Source: Paraburkholderia podalyriae (GTDB lineage: Bacteria > Pseudomonadota > Gammaproteobacteria > Burkholderiales > Burkholderiaceae). Taken from it: DNA of 58,322 bases. Both the position numbers and the translations under genes were made by a program. Within the stretch, counting starts at the first letter, position 1. The number at the start of each line of letters is the position of its first letter. The stretch lies in NCBI RefSeq assembly GCF_014397785.1, contig NZ_VZQQ01000040.1, positions 1-58,322 of the forward strand, in the 5' to 3' direction. Below are positions 17,859-27,397 of this stretch, piece after piece. The notes under the pieces are model-generated. The model was not told the origin of the DNA and ran no database searches. It saw only the letters and a program-made list of their open reading frames with translations.

Positions 17859-19775
17859 TTACTCCAGCGCCGCGGCGACCAGTTCGGCGACGTCCAGCAC
17901 TTCCGGTCGCGGCCCCACCACCCCTTCGAGCATCGCCGTGCAATTCGGGCAGCCGACCGCGACGATCTCCGCGCCGCTCGCGCGCGCGTCGTCGATACGG
18001 ATGTCGGGAATCCGCCGCTTGCCCGGGATATCGGTCAACGGTGCGCCTCCACCGCCACCGCAGCAACGTCCGCGCAGGCCGTGACGCTCCATCTCGACCA
18101 CCTTGATGCCGATGCTCTTCAGCACGCGCCGCGGCGCTTCCGTCTCGCCGTTGTAGCGGCCCAGATAGCACGGGTCGTGATACGTGATGTTGCGCTCCGC
18201 GACGGCGGCAGCCGCGCGCGGCGACAGCTTGCCGCTCCCGATCAGTTCGTCGATCAGCGCCGTGTGATGCTGCACCTCGTAGAAGCCGCCGAGCGCGCGA
18301 TATTCGTTGCGCAGGCTATGCAGCACGTGTGGATCGGCCGTGACGATGCGCGTGAACGAGTACTGAGCGAGCGTACCGATCAGCGTACGGGCCAGTTGCT
18401 GGAACGTCGCTTCGTCGCCGAGCCGCCGCGCGGTGTCGCCGGTATCGGTTTCGACGCCGCCCAGCACCGCGTAATCAACGCCCGCGCGGTTCAGCACCTT
18501 GACGAGCGCGCGCAGCGTGCGCTGATAGCGCATGTCGAACGCGCCTTCGCCGGCGATCAGCAGCACGTCCACGTGGCGGCCCGGCTGCGCGACCTGCACT
18601 TGCAGATCGACGGCCCAGTCGTAACGCGCGCCGATGTCGTAGCCGTTGATGCTGCCGGTTTCACGCAGATTCGCGAGCGTCGCCGGTCCCTTGCCCGGCA
18701 CGCTGCCTTCGACGAGCGTCTGATTGCGGCGCATGTCCACGATCGCGTCCACGTGCTCGATCAGCATCGGGCACTCCTGCACGCAGGCGCGGCAGGTCGT
18801 GCAGGACCACAGCGTGTCCGCTTCGATCAGACTGGAGATCAGCGGCTTGCCTGGCGCGCCCGCATGCTGGCCAACCGGAATGCCGGGCGTCGGGCTGCCC
18901 GCATAGTGCGCGTCGGTGCCGCCGACCATGCCGGTCACCAGATCCTGGATCAGCTTCTTCGGATTCAGCGGCTGACCCGCCGCGAACGCGGGGCACGCCG
19001 CTTCGCATTTGCCGCATTGCACGCAGGCGTCGAAGCTGAGCAACTGGTTCCAGCGGAATTCGACCGGCTTGCCGACGCCGTATTCCTTCGCGTCGAGCAG
19101 CGGCGCTTTCAGCGCGGTGGGCGGCACGGCGTCGCGAGCTTCGGCAAAACCGGCAAAGCGCTCCTGACGCGGATGAAACGCCAGATGCAGCAGCCCGGCC
19201 AGCGCATGTTTCATCGGCCCGCCGCGCGCCGCGCCGAACGTCATCGTGAACGCGCCCGCCGCGATCAGCAGCGCGACCAGTACGGCGAGCGCGCCGGACA
19301 TCGCCGTCGCCGGCAGCGCGATGAACAGCGCGAGACCGAGTGCGAACGCGCCGAGCAGCAGCGGCAACTGATCCCATGGCCCGCGCGACAAACGCGCCGG
19401 CACCGTCTTCGCGCCATGCCGGCGGCGCCAGACGAACACCGTGCCGATCAGCATCACCAGCGCGGCGACGAAGATCAGTTTGTCGAGCCAAGGCGAGTAG
19501 ATCGCAAGGCCGTAGTTGACGAACACGAGCGCCATCGCGAGGAGCGCGCCCCCCGCCGTGGCCACGTGCGTGCGGGCGATGTACGGATCGCGCGCGACCA
19601 CGTGATGCAGGTCGACGAAGTAGCGCTTCGGGATCGCGAGCAGATTGGTCCAGCCATAGGCGCCCGCGGCGGTCGCGCGGCCCTCGCGCCAATAGGCGGC
19701 GCGGCGCGCCAGCGCGAACGCGAGACCGGCCACCGACACCCACAGCAGGACGGTGATGACAAACACGGGGCTCAT
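17859..19775 (-). CDS. dgcB: Dimethylglycine catabolism iron-sulfur membrane oxidoreductase
   Basis: This 638-residue protein starts with several membrane helices (MSPVFVITVLLWVSVAGLAF and more up to about residue 190). Two [4Fe-4S] motifs follow (CVQCGKCEAACP and CTTCRACVQECP), then two CCG-type domains ending with GRCCGGGGGAP and VGCPNCTAML. This is the layout of the DgcB/GlpC-HdrD-type oxidoreductases that link a flavin dehydrogenase to the membrane. The ATG at 19775 lies three bases after the dgcA stop; a much longer frame to 20801 is a shadow of dgcA. It is co-transcribed with dgcA and the Etf pair. Confidence 0.9.
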   Translation of the reverse strand: MSPVFVITVLLWVSVAGLAFALARRAAYWREGRATAAGAYGWTNLLAIPKRYFVDLHHVVARDPYIARTHVATAGGALLAMALVFVNYGLAIYSPWLDKLIFVAALVMLIGTVFVWRRRHGAKTVPARLSRGPWDQLPLLLGAFALGLALFIALPATAMSGALAVLVALLIAAGAFTMTFGAARGGPMKHALAGLLHLAFHPRQERFAGFAEARDAVPPTALKAPLLDAKEYGVGKPVEFRWNQLLSFDACVQCGKCEAACPAFAAGQPLNPKKLIQDLVTGMVGGTDAHYAGSPTPGIPVGQHAGAPGKPLISSLIEADTLWSCTTCRACVQECPMLIEHVDAIVDMRRNQTLVEGSVPGKGPATLANLRETGSINGYDIGARYDWAVDLQVQVAQPGRHVDVLLIAGEGAFDMRYQRTLRALVKVLNRAGVDYAVLGGVETDTGDTARRLGDEATFQQLARTLIGTLAQYSFTRIVTADPHVLHSLRNEYRALGGFYEVQHHTALIDELIGSGKLSPRAAAAVAERNITYHDPCYLGRYNGETEAPRRVLKSIGIKVVEMERHGLRGRCCGGGGGAPLTDIPGKRRIPDIRIDDARASGAEIVAVGCPNCTAMLEGVVGPRPEVLDVAELVAAALE

Positions 19776-19777
19776 CG

Positions 19778-21841
19778 TCAGAAATCCTTGCAAAGGCGCA
19801 GCGCGTCGTAGATCGCGCCGTGAATGTTGTGCATCGAGATACAGTCGCCGACCCGGAACAGCAGGAAACGACCGTCGCCGAGCGGCTCGTCGAGACACGG
19901 CTGCGGTTCGGACGCGAACAGCTTGTGCACGTCGAGCTGGCCGCGATTGACCGATTCCGGCTTCAGCCGCCAGTAAAGCTGATCGTTCGGCGTACTGCCG
20001 TTTTCGATCACCACCTGGTCGACCGCGCGCTCTTCCTGCTCCTCGGTGTACTCGTTGCGAATCACGGCGATCTTCTTGCCGTCTTCCTCGTACACCTTGT
20101 CGAGCCAGTAGTTGGGCGTATGGATCACGCCTTGCGCGTACAGACGGCGATAGAAAATCGGGAACGTGGTGCCGCCGACGTCGTCGGCGACCTTCACGTC
20201 GGGCGTGACGATCTCCACGTTCGCGCCGCGGCTCGCGATGAAATCGGCGACGCCCGCGCCCGCATGCGTGCTGACGCCGTCGTACACGAGCACGTTGCCG
20301 GCCGGCTCGACCTTGCCGGCGAGCACGTCCCACGAACTGACCGCGAGCCCCGCGTCGACACCCCACGCCGCGACCTGCGACGTGAACGCCGAACCGCCGG
20401 TGGCAAGCACGACGATGTCCGGCTTTTCGGCCATGATGATGCGCTCGTCGGCGGCGACACCGAGGCGGCGGTCCACACCGAGGCGCTTCGTCTCCATGTC
20501 GAACCAGCGCACGATGCCCGCCATCTGCTCGCGCTGCGGCGCTTTCGCCGCCAGCATGATCTGGCCGCCGACGTGATCGTTCTTCTCGAACAGCACCACG
20601 TCGTGACCGCGCGACTTCGCGACGCGCGCTGCTTCGAGCCCCGCCGGTCCGGCACCCACCACGACGACCTTGCGCTTCGGCCCGCGCGACTTCGCGATTA
20701 CATGCGGCATCGTCGCTTCGCGCGAGGTCGCCGCGTTCTGCACGCACAGCACGTCGAGCCCGTTGTACTGCCGGTCGATGCAGTAGTTCGCGCCGACGCA
20801 CTGCCTGATTTCGTCCTCGCGGCCATCGCGGATCTTGATGACCATATGTGGATCGGCGATCTGCGCGCGCGTCATGCCGACCAGATCGACCATGCCGCTC
20901 GCGAGCAGCCGCTCTGCCTGGCCCGCGTCGCGAATGCTTTGCGCATGCATCACCGGCACCTTCACGACCTGCTTGATGCCGGCCGCGAGATGCACGAACG
21001 GCTCGGGCGGCAGCGCCATCGGCGGCATGCAGTTGGCGAGCGTATTGTGCGTATCCGCGCCGGAACCGATCACGCCGAGATAGTCGATCAGGCCGCTCTC
21101 GCTCATCGCCTGGGCAATCTCTTTCAGTTGCTCGTGATCGAGCCCATCTTCATGGAATTCGTCGCCGCACATGCGCAGGCCGACGCAGAAGTCGGCGCCG
21201 ACGGCCGCGCGCACCGCCTGCAACACTTCGACGCCGAAACGCAGGCGGTTTTCGAGCGAGCCGCCCCATTCGTCGGTACGGAAGTTGGTGCGCGGGCTCC
21301 AGAACTGATCGATCAGATGCTGGTGCGCCGCCGAGATCTCGATGCCGTCCATGCCCGCATCTTTCACGCGCTTCGCGGCCGCCGCGAAGTCACCGATGAT
21401 GCGGCGGATCTCTTCGACCTCGATAACCTTCGCGTTGCCGCGATGCACCGGCTCGCGCACGCCCGACGGCGACATCAGATGCGGCCAGTGCTCGCCGTGA
21501 AACGCCGAACGGCGTCCCATGTGAGTGGCCTGAATCATGATCTTCGCGCCATGCGCGTGCATCGCTTCGGCGAGCCGCGCGAGCGGATCGACAATTTGGT
21601 CGGTGGCGAGATTCACCGATTTCCACCAGCCTTGCGGGCTGTCGATCGACACCGGGCTCGATCCGCCGCACACGGCGAGTCCGACGCCGCCCTTCGCCTT
21701 TTCCTCGTAGTAGCGGATATAACGGTCGCCGGGCAGGCCACCCGGCTCGGCATAGACCTCCGCGTGCGCGGTACTGACGATGCGATTGCGCAGCGTCAGC
21801 TGGTTCAACGTGAGCGGCTTGAAAAGGTTCGGGTAACGCAT
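19778..21841 (-). CDS. dgcA: Dimethylglycine demethylase, flavin subunit
   Basis: This 687-residue protein has an Old-Yellow-Enzyme-type FMN barrel (residues 1 to about 370: FKPLTLNQLTLRNRIVSTAH, GMDGIEISAAHQHLIDQFWS), an iron-sulfur segment (CVGANYCIDRQYNGLDVLC) and a C-terminal FAD/NAD-binding domain (KVVVVGAGPAGLEAARVA). It oxidises dimethylglycine to sarcosine. In trimethylamine dehydrogenase the iron-sulfur segment reads C-x2-C-x2-C; here the second Cys is Ala. The start was taken at MRYPNLF, because the upstream frame overlaps the DUF5943 gene. Confidence 0.9.
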   Translation of the reverse strand: MRYPNLFKPLTLNQLTLRNRIVSTAHAEVYAEPGGLPGDRYIRYYEEKAKGGVGLAVCGGSSPVSIDSPQGWWKSVNLATDQIVDPLARLAEAMHAHGAKIMIQATHMGRRSAFHGEHWPHLMSPSGVREPVHRGNAKVIEVEEIRRIIGDFAAAAKRVKDAGMDGIEISAAHQHLIDQFWSPRTNFRTDEWGGSLENRLRFGVEVLQAVRAAVGADFCVGLRMCGDEFHEDGLDHEQLKEIAQAMSESGLIDYLGVIGSGADTHNTLANCMPPMALPPEPFVHLAAGIKQVVKVPVMHAQSIRDAGQAERLLASGMVDLVGMTRAQIADPHMVIKIRDGREDEIRQCVGANYCIDRQYNGLDVLCVQNAATSREATMPHVIAKSRGPKRKVVVVGAGPAGLEAARVAKSRGHDVVLFEKNDHVGGQIMLAAKAPQREQMAGIVRWFDMETKRLGVDRRLGVAADERIIMAEKPDIVVLATGGSAFTSQVAAWGVDAGLAVSSWDVLAGKVEPAGNVLVYDGVSTHAGAGVADFIASRGANVEIVTPDVKVADDVGGTTFPIFYRRLYAQGVIHTPNYWLDKVYEEDGKKIAVIRNEYTEEQEERAVDQVVIENGSTPNDQLYWRLKPESVNRGQLDVHKLFASEPQPCLDEPLGDGRFLLFRVGDCISMHNIHGAIYDALRLCKDF

Positions 21842-21875
21842 CGCGATCGACCTCGGAATGCTCGGATTGCTCGGA

Positions 21876-22415
21876 TTAGATTGACGCGAGCGGCGACACT
21901 TCGAACACGCAGTGCTCGTGTCCCTCCGCCGCGCAGCGCGCTTCTTGCGATTGCGACGGCGGTCCCTGGCGCGCACCTTCGGGTGCCGTATCGTTGACCC
22001 AGTCCATCGCGCCAGCGAACCAGCCGGCGAACATGTAGCAGAGCTTGCCGGTCTTGCCCGGTTGCGCGAGCACGAACGACGAGTGACGCAATTCGATCCG
22101 CGCATGCGAGCTGGCCGGATCGGCTTCGATGATCCTGAACAGCCCCCAGCCGCGCTGCGACAAACGGTTCAGGTAGTGCTCGAACACCGCCATGCCAGTC
22201 AGCCCATGCTGCTTCGCTTCCTTGTCGCACCAGAAATACGCGGACTTGTGCCCGGCCTTGTACAGAATTTCCGCGTACGCGTCGCGGCCGAGCGCTTCCT
22301 CGACGGCGACATGGTTGTTCGTGAAGAAATGACGCGGCACGTACAGCATCGGCAGCGCGTCGGTGGTCCAGACGCCGGTGTCCGGATTCACGTCGATGGG
22401 CAGTTGGGGTTGCAT
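21876..22415 (-). CDS. DUF5943/V4R-domain protein of the betaine cluster
   Basis: This 179-residue soluble protein has a C-terminal V4R-type zinc-ligand pattern (CYMFAGWFAGAMDW, then EARCAAEGHEHCVFEV). Its N-terminus contains MLYVPRHFFTNNHVAVEEAL. Homologues sit directly upstream of dgcA in Pseudomonas betaine clusters, as here, between a dipeptidase-like gene and dgcA. The function is unknown; the V4R fold suggests ligand binding or a maturation role. It belongs to the same transcript by strand and spacing (34 bases to dgcA). Confidence 0.75.
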   Translation of the reverse strand: MQPQLPIDVNPDTGVWTTDALPMLYVPRHFFTNNHVAVEEALGRDAYAEILYKAGHKSAYFWCDKEAKQHGLTGMAVFEHYLNRLSQRGWGLFRIIEADPASSHARIELRHSSFVLAQPGKTGKLCYMFAGWFAGAMDWVNDTAPEGARQGPPSQSQEARCAAEGHEHCVFEVSPLASI

Positions 22416-22459
22416 GAAAAGACTCCGTTTCTATCCGCTATAAAAGGAAGGGGTGACGC

Positions 22460-23443
22460 TCACACGTTCCAGACTTCGCCGAACACCCGTACCCAGTTCT
22501 TGCCCATGATCTTGCGGATGCGCGTCTCGCTCCAGCCGGCGCGTTCCATCGCGGCCGTGAGGTTCGGAAACTCGCCGATCGTGCGAATGCCTTCGGGATT
22601 CACGACCTTGCCGAAGTTCGTCAACTGGCGATAGCGGCCCTTGTCGTGCGTGATCCAGTCGAAAAACTCGGTGCTGTAGCCCTGCGTGAAATCGGTGCCG
22701 ATTCCCACCTGGTCCTCGCCGATCAGGTCCACCACGTATTCGATCGCCTCGATATAGTCGTCGACGGTCGCATCCGCTCCGCGCTTCAGGAATGGCGCGA
22801 ACATCGTCACGCCGACGAAGCCGCCCGCGTCCGCGATCTCCTTCAGCTGCTCGTCGGTCTTGTTGCGCGGATGCTCCTTGAGCCCGGACGGGCAGCAATG
22901 CGAATAGCAGACCGGTTTGTTCGACGCCGCGATCGCCTCCGACGAGGTCTTGCCGCCCACGTGCGACAGATCGACCATGATGCCGACGCGGTTCATTTCC
23001 TGAATCACTTCGCGCCCATAACCGGACAGACCGCCGTCGCGCTCGTAGCAGCCGGTGCCGACGAGGTTCTGCGTGTTGTAGCAAAGCTGCACCACGTTGA
23101 CGCCGAGATCCTTGAACGCTTCGATATAGCCGAGGTTGTCCTCGAACGCATGCGCGTTCTGGAAGCCGAAGATGATGCCGGTCCGGTTCTCTTGCTTCGC
23201 GCGGAAGATGTCGTCGGTGGTGCGTACCAGCGTCAGGATTTCGCTGTATTGGCGGATCTGCTGCTTCATTTCGGCGATGTTGTCGACGGTCTTCTGAAAA
23301 CTCTCCCAGACCGACACCGTGCAGTTCACCGCCGTAACGCCACCCTTGCGCATATCCTCGAACACCGAGCGCTCGAACTTCGAAATGTTCAGCCCGTCGA
23401 TGATGATGCTGTTTTCGTGCAGTTGGCTCATCGTTTGCTCCAC
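22460..23443 (-). CDS. Membrane-dipeptidase-family (renal dipeptidase-like) protein of the betaine cluster
   Basis: This 327-residue metallo-amidohydrolase is of the peptidase M19 type. IIIDGLNISKFER near the N-terminus occupies the place of the usual HxD metal motif but reads D-G-L-N; later motifs are MVDLSHVGGKTSSEAIAAS, CYSHCCPSGLKEHPRN and GVTMFAPF. Homologues accompany dgcA and the DUF5943 gene in Pseudomonas. A role in betaine degradation is not established. The altered first metal motif suggests either a different metal set or a non-peptidase substrate. It overlaps the run glyA-dipeptidase-DUF5943-dgcA. Confidence 0.8.
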   Translation of the reverse strand: MEQTMSQLHENSIIIDGLNISKFERSVFEDMRKGGVTAVNCTVSVWESFQKTVDNIAEMKQQIRQYSEILTLVRTTDDIFRAKQENRTGIIFGFQNAHAFEDNLGYIEAFKDLGVNVVQLCYNTQNLVGTGCYERDGGLSGYGREVIQEMNRVGIMVDLSHVGGKTSSEAIAASNKPVCYSHCCPSGLKEHPRNKTDEQLKEIADAGGFVGVTMFAPFLKRGADATVDDYIEAIEYVVDLIGEDQVGIGTDFTQGYSTEFFDWITHDKGRYRQLTNFGKVVNPEGIRTIGEFPNLTAAMERAGWSETRIRKIMGKNWVRVFGEVWNV

Positions 23444-23449
23444 GCGTAC

Positions 23450-24724
23450 TCAGTAAATAGGAAAGCGCTCGCACAGCGCGAAAATCTCGCGGCGCACGCG
23501 TTGTTCGGTTGCGGCATCGCCGTCGGGGGACCCACGCAGCCCATCGAGCACCGCGACGATCAGACGGCCGACCTCGCGAAACTCGCTGACGCCGAAGCCG
23601 CGCGTCGTGGCCGCCGGTGTGCCCAGACGAATGCCGGAGGTGATCGTCGGCTTCTCGGTATCGAACGGAATGCCGTTCTTGTTGCAGGTGATGCCCGCGC
23701 GCTCCAGCGCCTGTTCGACCTGATTGCCCTTGAGCCCCTTGGGTCGCAGATCGACCAGCAGCAGATGGTTGTCGGTGCCGCCCGTCACCAGATCGACGCC
23801 GCCCGCTTTGAGCACCTCGCCCAATGCCCGCGCGTTCGCGAGCACGCTGTCGATATAGGTTTTGAAGCCCGGCTGCAGCGCCTCGCCGAATGCGACCGCC
23901 TTGCCGGCGATCACGTGCATCAGCGGGCCGCCCTGCAAGCCGGGGAACACCGCCGAGTTGATCTTCCTGGCGATCTCTTCGTCGTTGGTCAGCACGAAGC
24001 CGCCGCGCGGACCGCGCAAGGTCTTGTGGGTGGTCGACGTGACCACGTGCGCATGCGGGACCGGATTGTCATGACGGCCCGCCGCGATCACGCCGGCGAT
24101 ATGCGCCATGTCCACCATCAGCTTCGCACCGACGCCATCGGCGATCGCGCGCAGCCGCGCGAAGTCGAGCGCGCGCGGATAGGCGGAGAACCCGGCGATC
24201 AGCAGCGCGGGTTTGTGCTGTTGCGCCAGCTCCTCGATCTGCTCGTAGTCGATCAGCATCGTGTCACGCCGCACACCGTACTGCACCGCGTTGAACCACT
24301 TGCCCGACAACGCGGGCTTCGCGCCGTGCGTCAGATGCCCGCCCGCGTCGAGCGACATGCCGAGCACCGTATCGCCCGGCTTCGTGAGCGCGAGCATCAC
24401 CGCGCCGTTCGCCTGCGCGCCGGAATGCGGTTGCACGTTGGCGAAGCGCGCGTCGAACAGCTGCTTGATGCGATCGAGCGCGAGCGTCTCGATCGCGTCG
24501 ACGTTTTCGCAACCGCCGTAGTAACGCTTGCCCGGATATCCTTCCGCGTATTTGTTGGTCAGCACCGAGCCCTGCGCGTCGAGCACCGCGCGCGACACGA
24601 TGTTTTCCGACGCGATCAGCTCGACTTGCGACTGCTGGCGCTCGAGCTCTTTCAGAATGGCGCCGCGCACCGCCGGATCGCGCGCCGGTAGGGAGTCTTC
24701 GAAGAAGGGATTCGGGTTCGACAT
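23450..24724 (-). CDS. glyA: Serine hydroxymethyltransferase
   Basis: This 424-residue PLP enzyme interconverts glycine and serine with 5,10-methylene-tetrahydrofolate. It shows NKYAEGYPGKRYYGGCENVD near the N-terminus, MVDMAHIAGVIAAG (the PLP-ring Asp and His), and STTHKTLRGPRGG with the Schiff-base Lys. Full length. It is the first gene of the minus-strand betaine run and ends six bases before the dipeptidase gene. Here it would use the methylene-folate from sarcosine oxidation to make serine for SdaB. A second copy elsewhere is likely but not visible. Confidence 0.93.
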   Translation of the reverse strand: MSNPNPFFEDSLPARDPAVRGAILKELERQQSQVELIASENIVSRAVLDAQGSVLTNKYAEGYPGKRYYGGCENVDAIETLALDRIKQLFDARFANVQPHSGAQANGAVMLALTKPGDTVLGMSLDAGGHLTHGAKPALSGKWFNAVQYGVRRDTMLIDYEQIEELAQQHKPALLIAGFSAYPRALDFARLRAIADGVGAKLMVDMAHIAGVIAAGRHDNPVPHAHVVTSTTHKTLRGPRGGFVLTNDEEIARKINSAVFPGLQGGPLMHVIAGKAVAFGEALQPGFKTYIDSVLANARALGEVLKAGGVDLVTGGTDNHLLLVDLRPKGLKGNQVEQALERAGITCNKNGIPFDTEKPTITSGIRLGTPAATTRGFGVSEFREVGRLIVAVLDGLRGSPDGDAATEQRVRREIFALCERFPIY

Positions 24725-25141
24725 GACAGGTCCGTGAGAACGTTGACGGGAAGGTGACCGCAGGTCGCCGGGGTAGCGCCACCGCTTTGCCTTGCGTCTA
24801 TTCTTGACGGTCCGCCCGCGCGTCGATTTACGAATTCAGACGCGTTTTTTGCCTTTTCCGCCATGCGCGTCCTTTTTCGACAAGTCGGCGTGCTCCGCGC
24901 GCATGGGCCTGCACGACAAGACGGTCTCCCTGCGCCGATCGGGTGCGCCGCACGGGCGTCGCTGCGCCGTTCTGGTGCCGCGCGGGGCCGTTTCATCAGT
25001 CGATTGCCTGGCTATTCCAGGCTTTGTGCGCAGCGTCCAAGGGTTTAGCCTGATGGCACAGTAGTTGCCCTGATACTCAGAATTCAGGTAGTCGCCATCC
25101 CCCACGGCGACGCGACATTCATCTCAGGAATCACCGTTCTC
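24725..25141. promoter_or_regulatory. Divergent control region glyA / GlxA-type regulator
   Basis: The 417-bp space separates glyA (minus) from an AraC-family regulator (plus) and must hold both promoters. No gene is supported in it. The exact TGCGAC-N15-TGCGAC repeat seen at choX and choV is absent; only looser GGCGAC/GCGAC pieces occur near 25090-25125. An ORF on minus (24836-25105) looks non-coding. Confidence 0.5.
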
Positions 25142-26137
25142 ATGTCCACCGATCGCACGGCGTCGCTGTCGCATTTCGCGTTCATGCCGGTTCACAACTT
25201 CACGATGATCGCCTTCACCAACGCGATCGAAGTGCTACGCATGGCGAACTATCTGACGGGCCAGCCGCTTTACCGCTGGTCGATCGTCAGTCCCGCCGGC
25301 GGGCCGGTCATGGCGAGCAACGGGCTAGCCGTCGATACGGGGCCGGTCGAGTGCGTCGGGCAACCCGATATCGTGTTCGTGGTTGGCGGCATCGACGTGC
25401 AGCGCTCCACCACCGCCGAGCATCTGTCCGCGCTGCGCCGTTTCGCGCGCATGGGCTGCGTGCTGGGCAGCCTGTGCACCGGCACCTATGCGCTCGCGCG
25501 CGCCGGCCTGCTGGCCGGTTATGCGTGCGCGATCCATTGGGAAAACATGTCGGCGCTGAAGGAGGAGTTTCCCGATACGCGCTTTCTGAAAGAGCTGTTC
25601 GTCATCGATCGCGATCGCGTGACCTGCACCGGCGGCGTCGCGCCGCTCGACATGATGCTGAACCTGATCGCACCGCGCGTCGGTAACGCGCGCGTCACGC
25701 AGATCGCCGAGCAATTCATCGTCGAACACGTGCGCGACACCAGCGCGCAGCAGAAGATGCCGCTCGTCGCACGGCTCGGCTCGGCCAACAAGTCGCTGTT
25801 CGAAGTGATATCGCTGATGGAGAACAACATCGAGGAGCCGCTGTCGCGCGAAGAACTCGCACGACTCGCCGGCATGTCGCAACGGCAGTTGCAACGACTG
25901 TTCCGCGAGCATCTGGGCATGACGCCCACGCACTACTATCTGACGCTGCGCTTGCGCCGCGCGCGCGAGCTGCTGTTGCAGACCGACATGTCGATCATGC
26001 ACATCACGATGGCGTGCGGCTTCCAGTCGGCCTGCCACTTCTCGAAGAGCTATCGCGATGCGTTCGGCACCGCGCCGACGCGTGAGCGTCGCCGGCAGGC
26101 GCCTTCGCTCTCCAATGCGCCGGTGATGGCGGCTTGA
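25142..26137 (+). CDS. GlxA-type AraC-family transcriptional regulator
   Basis: This 331-residue protein has a DJ-1/PfpI-like N-terminal domain (LGSLCTGTYALARAGLLAGY, with the Cys at the nucleophile-like position) and a C-terminal AraC DNA-binding domain with two HTHs (LARLAGMSQRQLQRLFREHL and ITMACGFQSACHFSKSYRDA). It belongs to the same class as GbdR, SouR and CdhR, which sense betaine, dimethylglycine, sarcosine or carnitine. Being divergent from glyA-dgc-gbc, it likely controls that run. GbdR-like or SouR-like cannot be settled by eye. Confidence 0.87.
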   Translation: MSTDRTASLSHFAFMPVHNFTMIAFTNAIEVLRMANYLTGQPLYRWSIVSPAGGPVMASNGLAVDTGPVECVGQPDIVFVVGGIDVQRSTTAEHLSALRRFARMGCVLGSLCTGTYALARAGLLAGYACAIHWENMSALKEEFPDTRFLKELFVIDRDRVTCTGGVAPLDMMLNLIAPRVGNARVTQIAEQFIVEHVRDTSAQQKMPLVARLGSANKSLFEVISLMENNIEEPLSREELARLAGMSQRQLQRLFREHLGMTPTHYYLTLRLRRARELLLQTDMSIMHITMACGFQSACHFSKSYRDAFGTAPTRERRRQAPSLSNAPVMAA

Positions 26138-26197
26138 TTGATCAATCAGGCGCCGCGTGCCCGGCAGGCCACGCAGCGCTTTAGCGGCCAGCCAAAC

Positions 26198-27397
26198 TCA
26201 AGCCGCCTTCAACAACCCGTGCGGGTCGATCACAAACTTCTTCGGCGCGCCGCCGTCGAATTGCCGGTAGCCCTCGGGCGCATCGTCGAGCGACACCACC
26301 GTCACGTTGACGATATCGGCGATCGGCAAACGATCCCAAAGTATCGCCTGCATCAGATCGCGGTTGTACTTCATCACCGGCGTCTGCCCGGTGTGGAACG
26401 AATGCGACTTGGCCCAGCCGAGCCCGAAACGCAAGCTGAGGCTGCCCCGGCGCGCGGCGGCATCGGCCGAGCCGGGATCGTCGGTCACATAGAGTCCGGG
26501 AATGCCGATCGCACCAGCCGCCCGAGTGATTTCCATCAGCGAATTGAGCACCGTGGCCGGGGCTTCCTCGTGTGAGCCGCTGCTGCCGTGTCCGTGTGCT
26601 TCGAAGCCGACGCAGTCCACCGCGCAATCCACTTCGGGCTTGCCGAGGATCTGCTCGATCTGTTCGCCGAGCGTCGCGTCCTTCGACAGATTGATGGTCT
26701 GGAAGCCCATCTTGCGCGCATGCGCGAGGCGCGCCTCGTTCATGTCGCCGACGATCGTGCAGGCCGCGCCCAACAGGCGCGCGGATGCGGCCGCCGCCAT
26801 GCCGACCGGTCCCGCACCCGCGATATAGACGGTCGCGCCGGGCTTCACGCCGGCCATCACCGCGCCGTGATAGCCGGTCGGCAGAATGTCGGACAGGCAG
26901 GTCAGGTCGCGGATCTTCGCCAGCGCCTGCGCGCGGTCCGGAAATTTCAGCAGATTGAAGTCCGCATACGGCACCAGTACGTATTCAGCCTGGCCGCCGA
27001 TCCAGCCGCCCATGTCGACATAACCATACGCGCCGCCCGCGCGCGACGGATTGACGTTCAGACACACTCCCGTATGCTGCGCCTTGCAGGTCGGGCAGCG
27101 TCCGCACGCGACGTTGAACGGCACCGACACCAGATCCCCGACCTGCAGCGTCTCGACGTCGCGCCCAATCTCGATCACTTCGCCGGTAATCTCGTGCCCG
27201 AGTACCAGGCCAACTTCGGCGGTCGTGCGGCCACGCACCATGTGCTGATCGGAGCCGCAGATATTCGTGCTCACCACTTTCAGGATCACGCCGTGGCCGA
27301 TCGACCTGCCGCGTGGATCGACCATCTTCGGATAGTCGATCGACTGTACTTCGACCTTGCCCTGCCCCAGATACACGACGCCGCGATTGCTGCTCAT
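26198..27397 (-). CDS. fdhA: Glutathione-independent formaldehyde dehydrogenase
   Basis: This 399-residue zinc-dependent medium-chain dehydrogenase resembles Pseudomonas putida FdhA. Catalytic zinc ligands are in NICGSDQHMVRG and GHEITGEVIE, the structural zinc lobe is CGRCPTCKAQHTGVC, and the NAD site is YIAGAGPVGMAAAASARLLG. It oxidises the formaldehyde released at the betaine, dimethylglycine and sarcosine demethylation steps to formate. The ATG at 27397 follows GGAGACGAGA; a longer frame to 27571 looks non-coding. It is convergent with the regulator at 25142-26137. Confidence 0.92.
   Translation of the reverse strand: MSSNRGVVYLGQGKVEVQSIDYPKMVDPRGRSIGHGVILKVVSTNICGSDQHMVRGRTTAEVGLVLGHEITGEVIEIGRDVETLQVGDLVSVPFNVACGRCPTCKAQHTGVCLNVNPSRAGGAYGYVDMGGWIGGQAEYVLVPYADFNLLKFPDRAQALAKIRDLTCLSDILPTGYHGAVMAGVKPGATVYIAGAGPVGMAAAASARLLGAACTIVGDMNEARLAHARKMGFQTINLSKDATLGEQIEQILGKPEVDCAVDCVGFEAHGHGSSGSHEEAPATVLNSLMEITRAAGAIGIPGLYVTDDPGSADAAARRGSLSLRFGLGWAKSHSFHTGQTPVMKYNRDLMQAILWDRLPIADIVNVTVVSLDDAPEGYRQFDGGAPKKFVIDPHGLLKAA

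Noticed and set aside
19776..20801. N-terminal extension of dgcB into dgcA
   Set aside because: The extension is an arginine-rich shadow of dgcA; the ATG at 19775, three bases after the dgcA stop, begins the membrane helix typical of DgcB.
24836..25105. Minus-strand ORF in the glyA/regulator divergent region
   Set aside because: Arginine-rich, no motif, and it would sit over both promoters.
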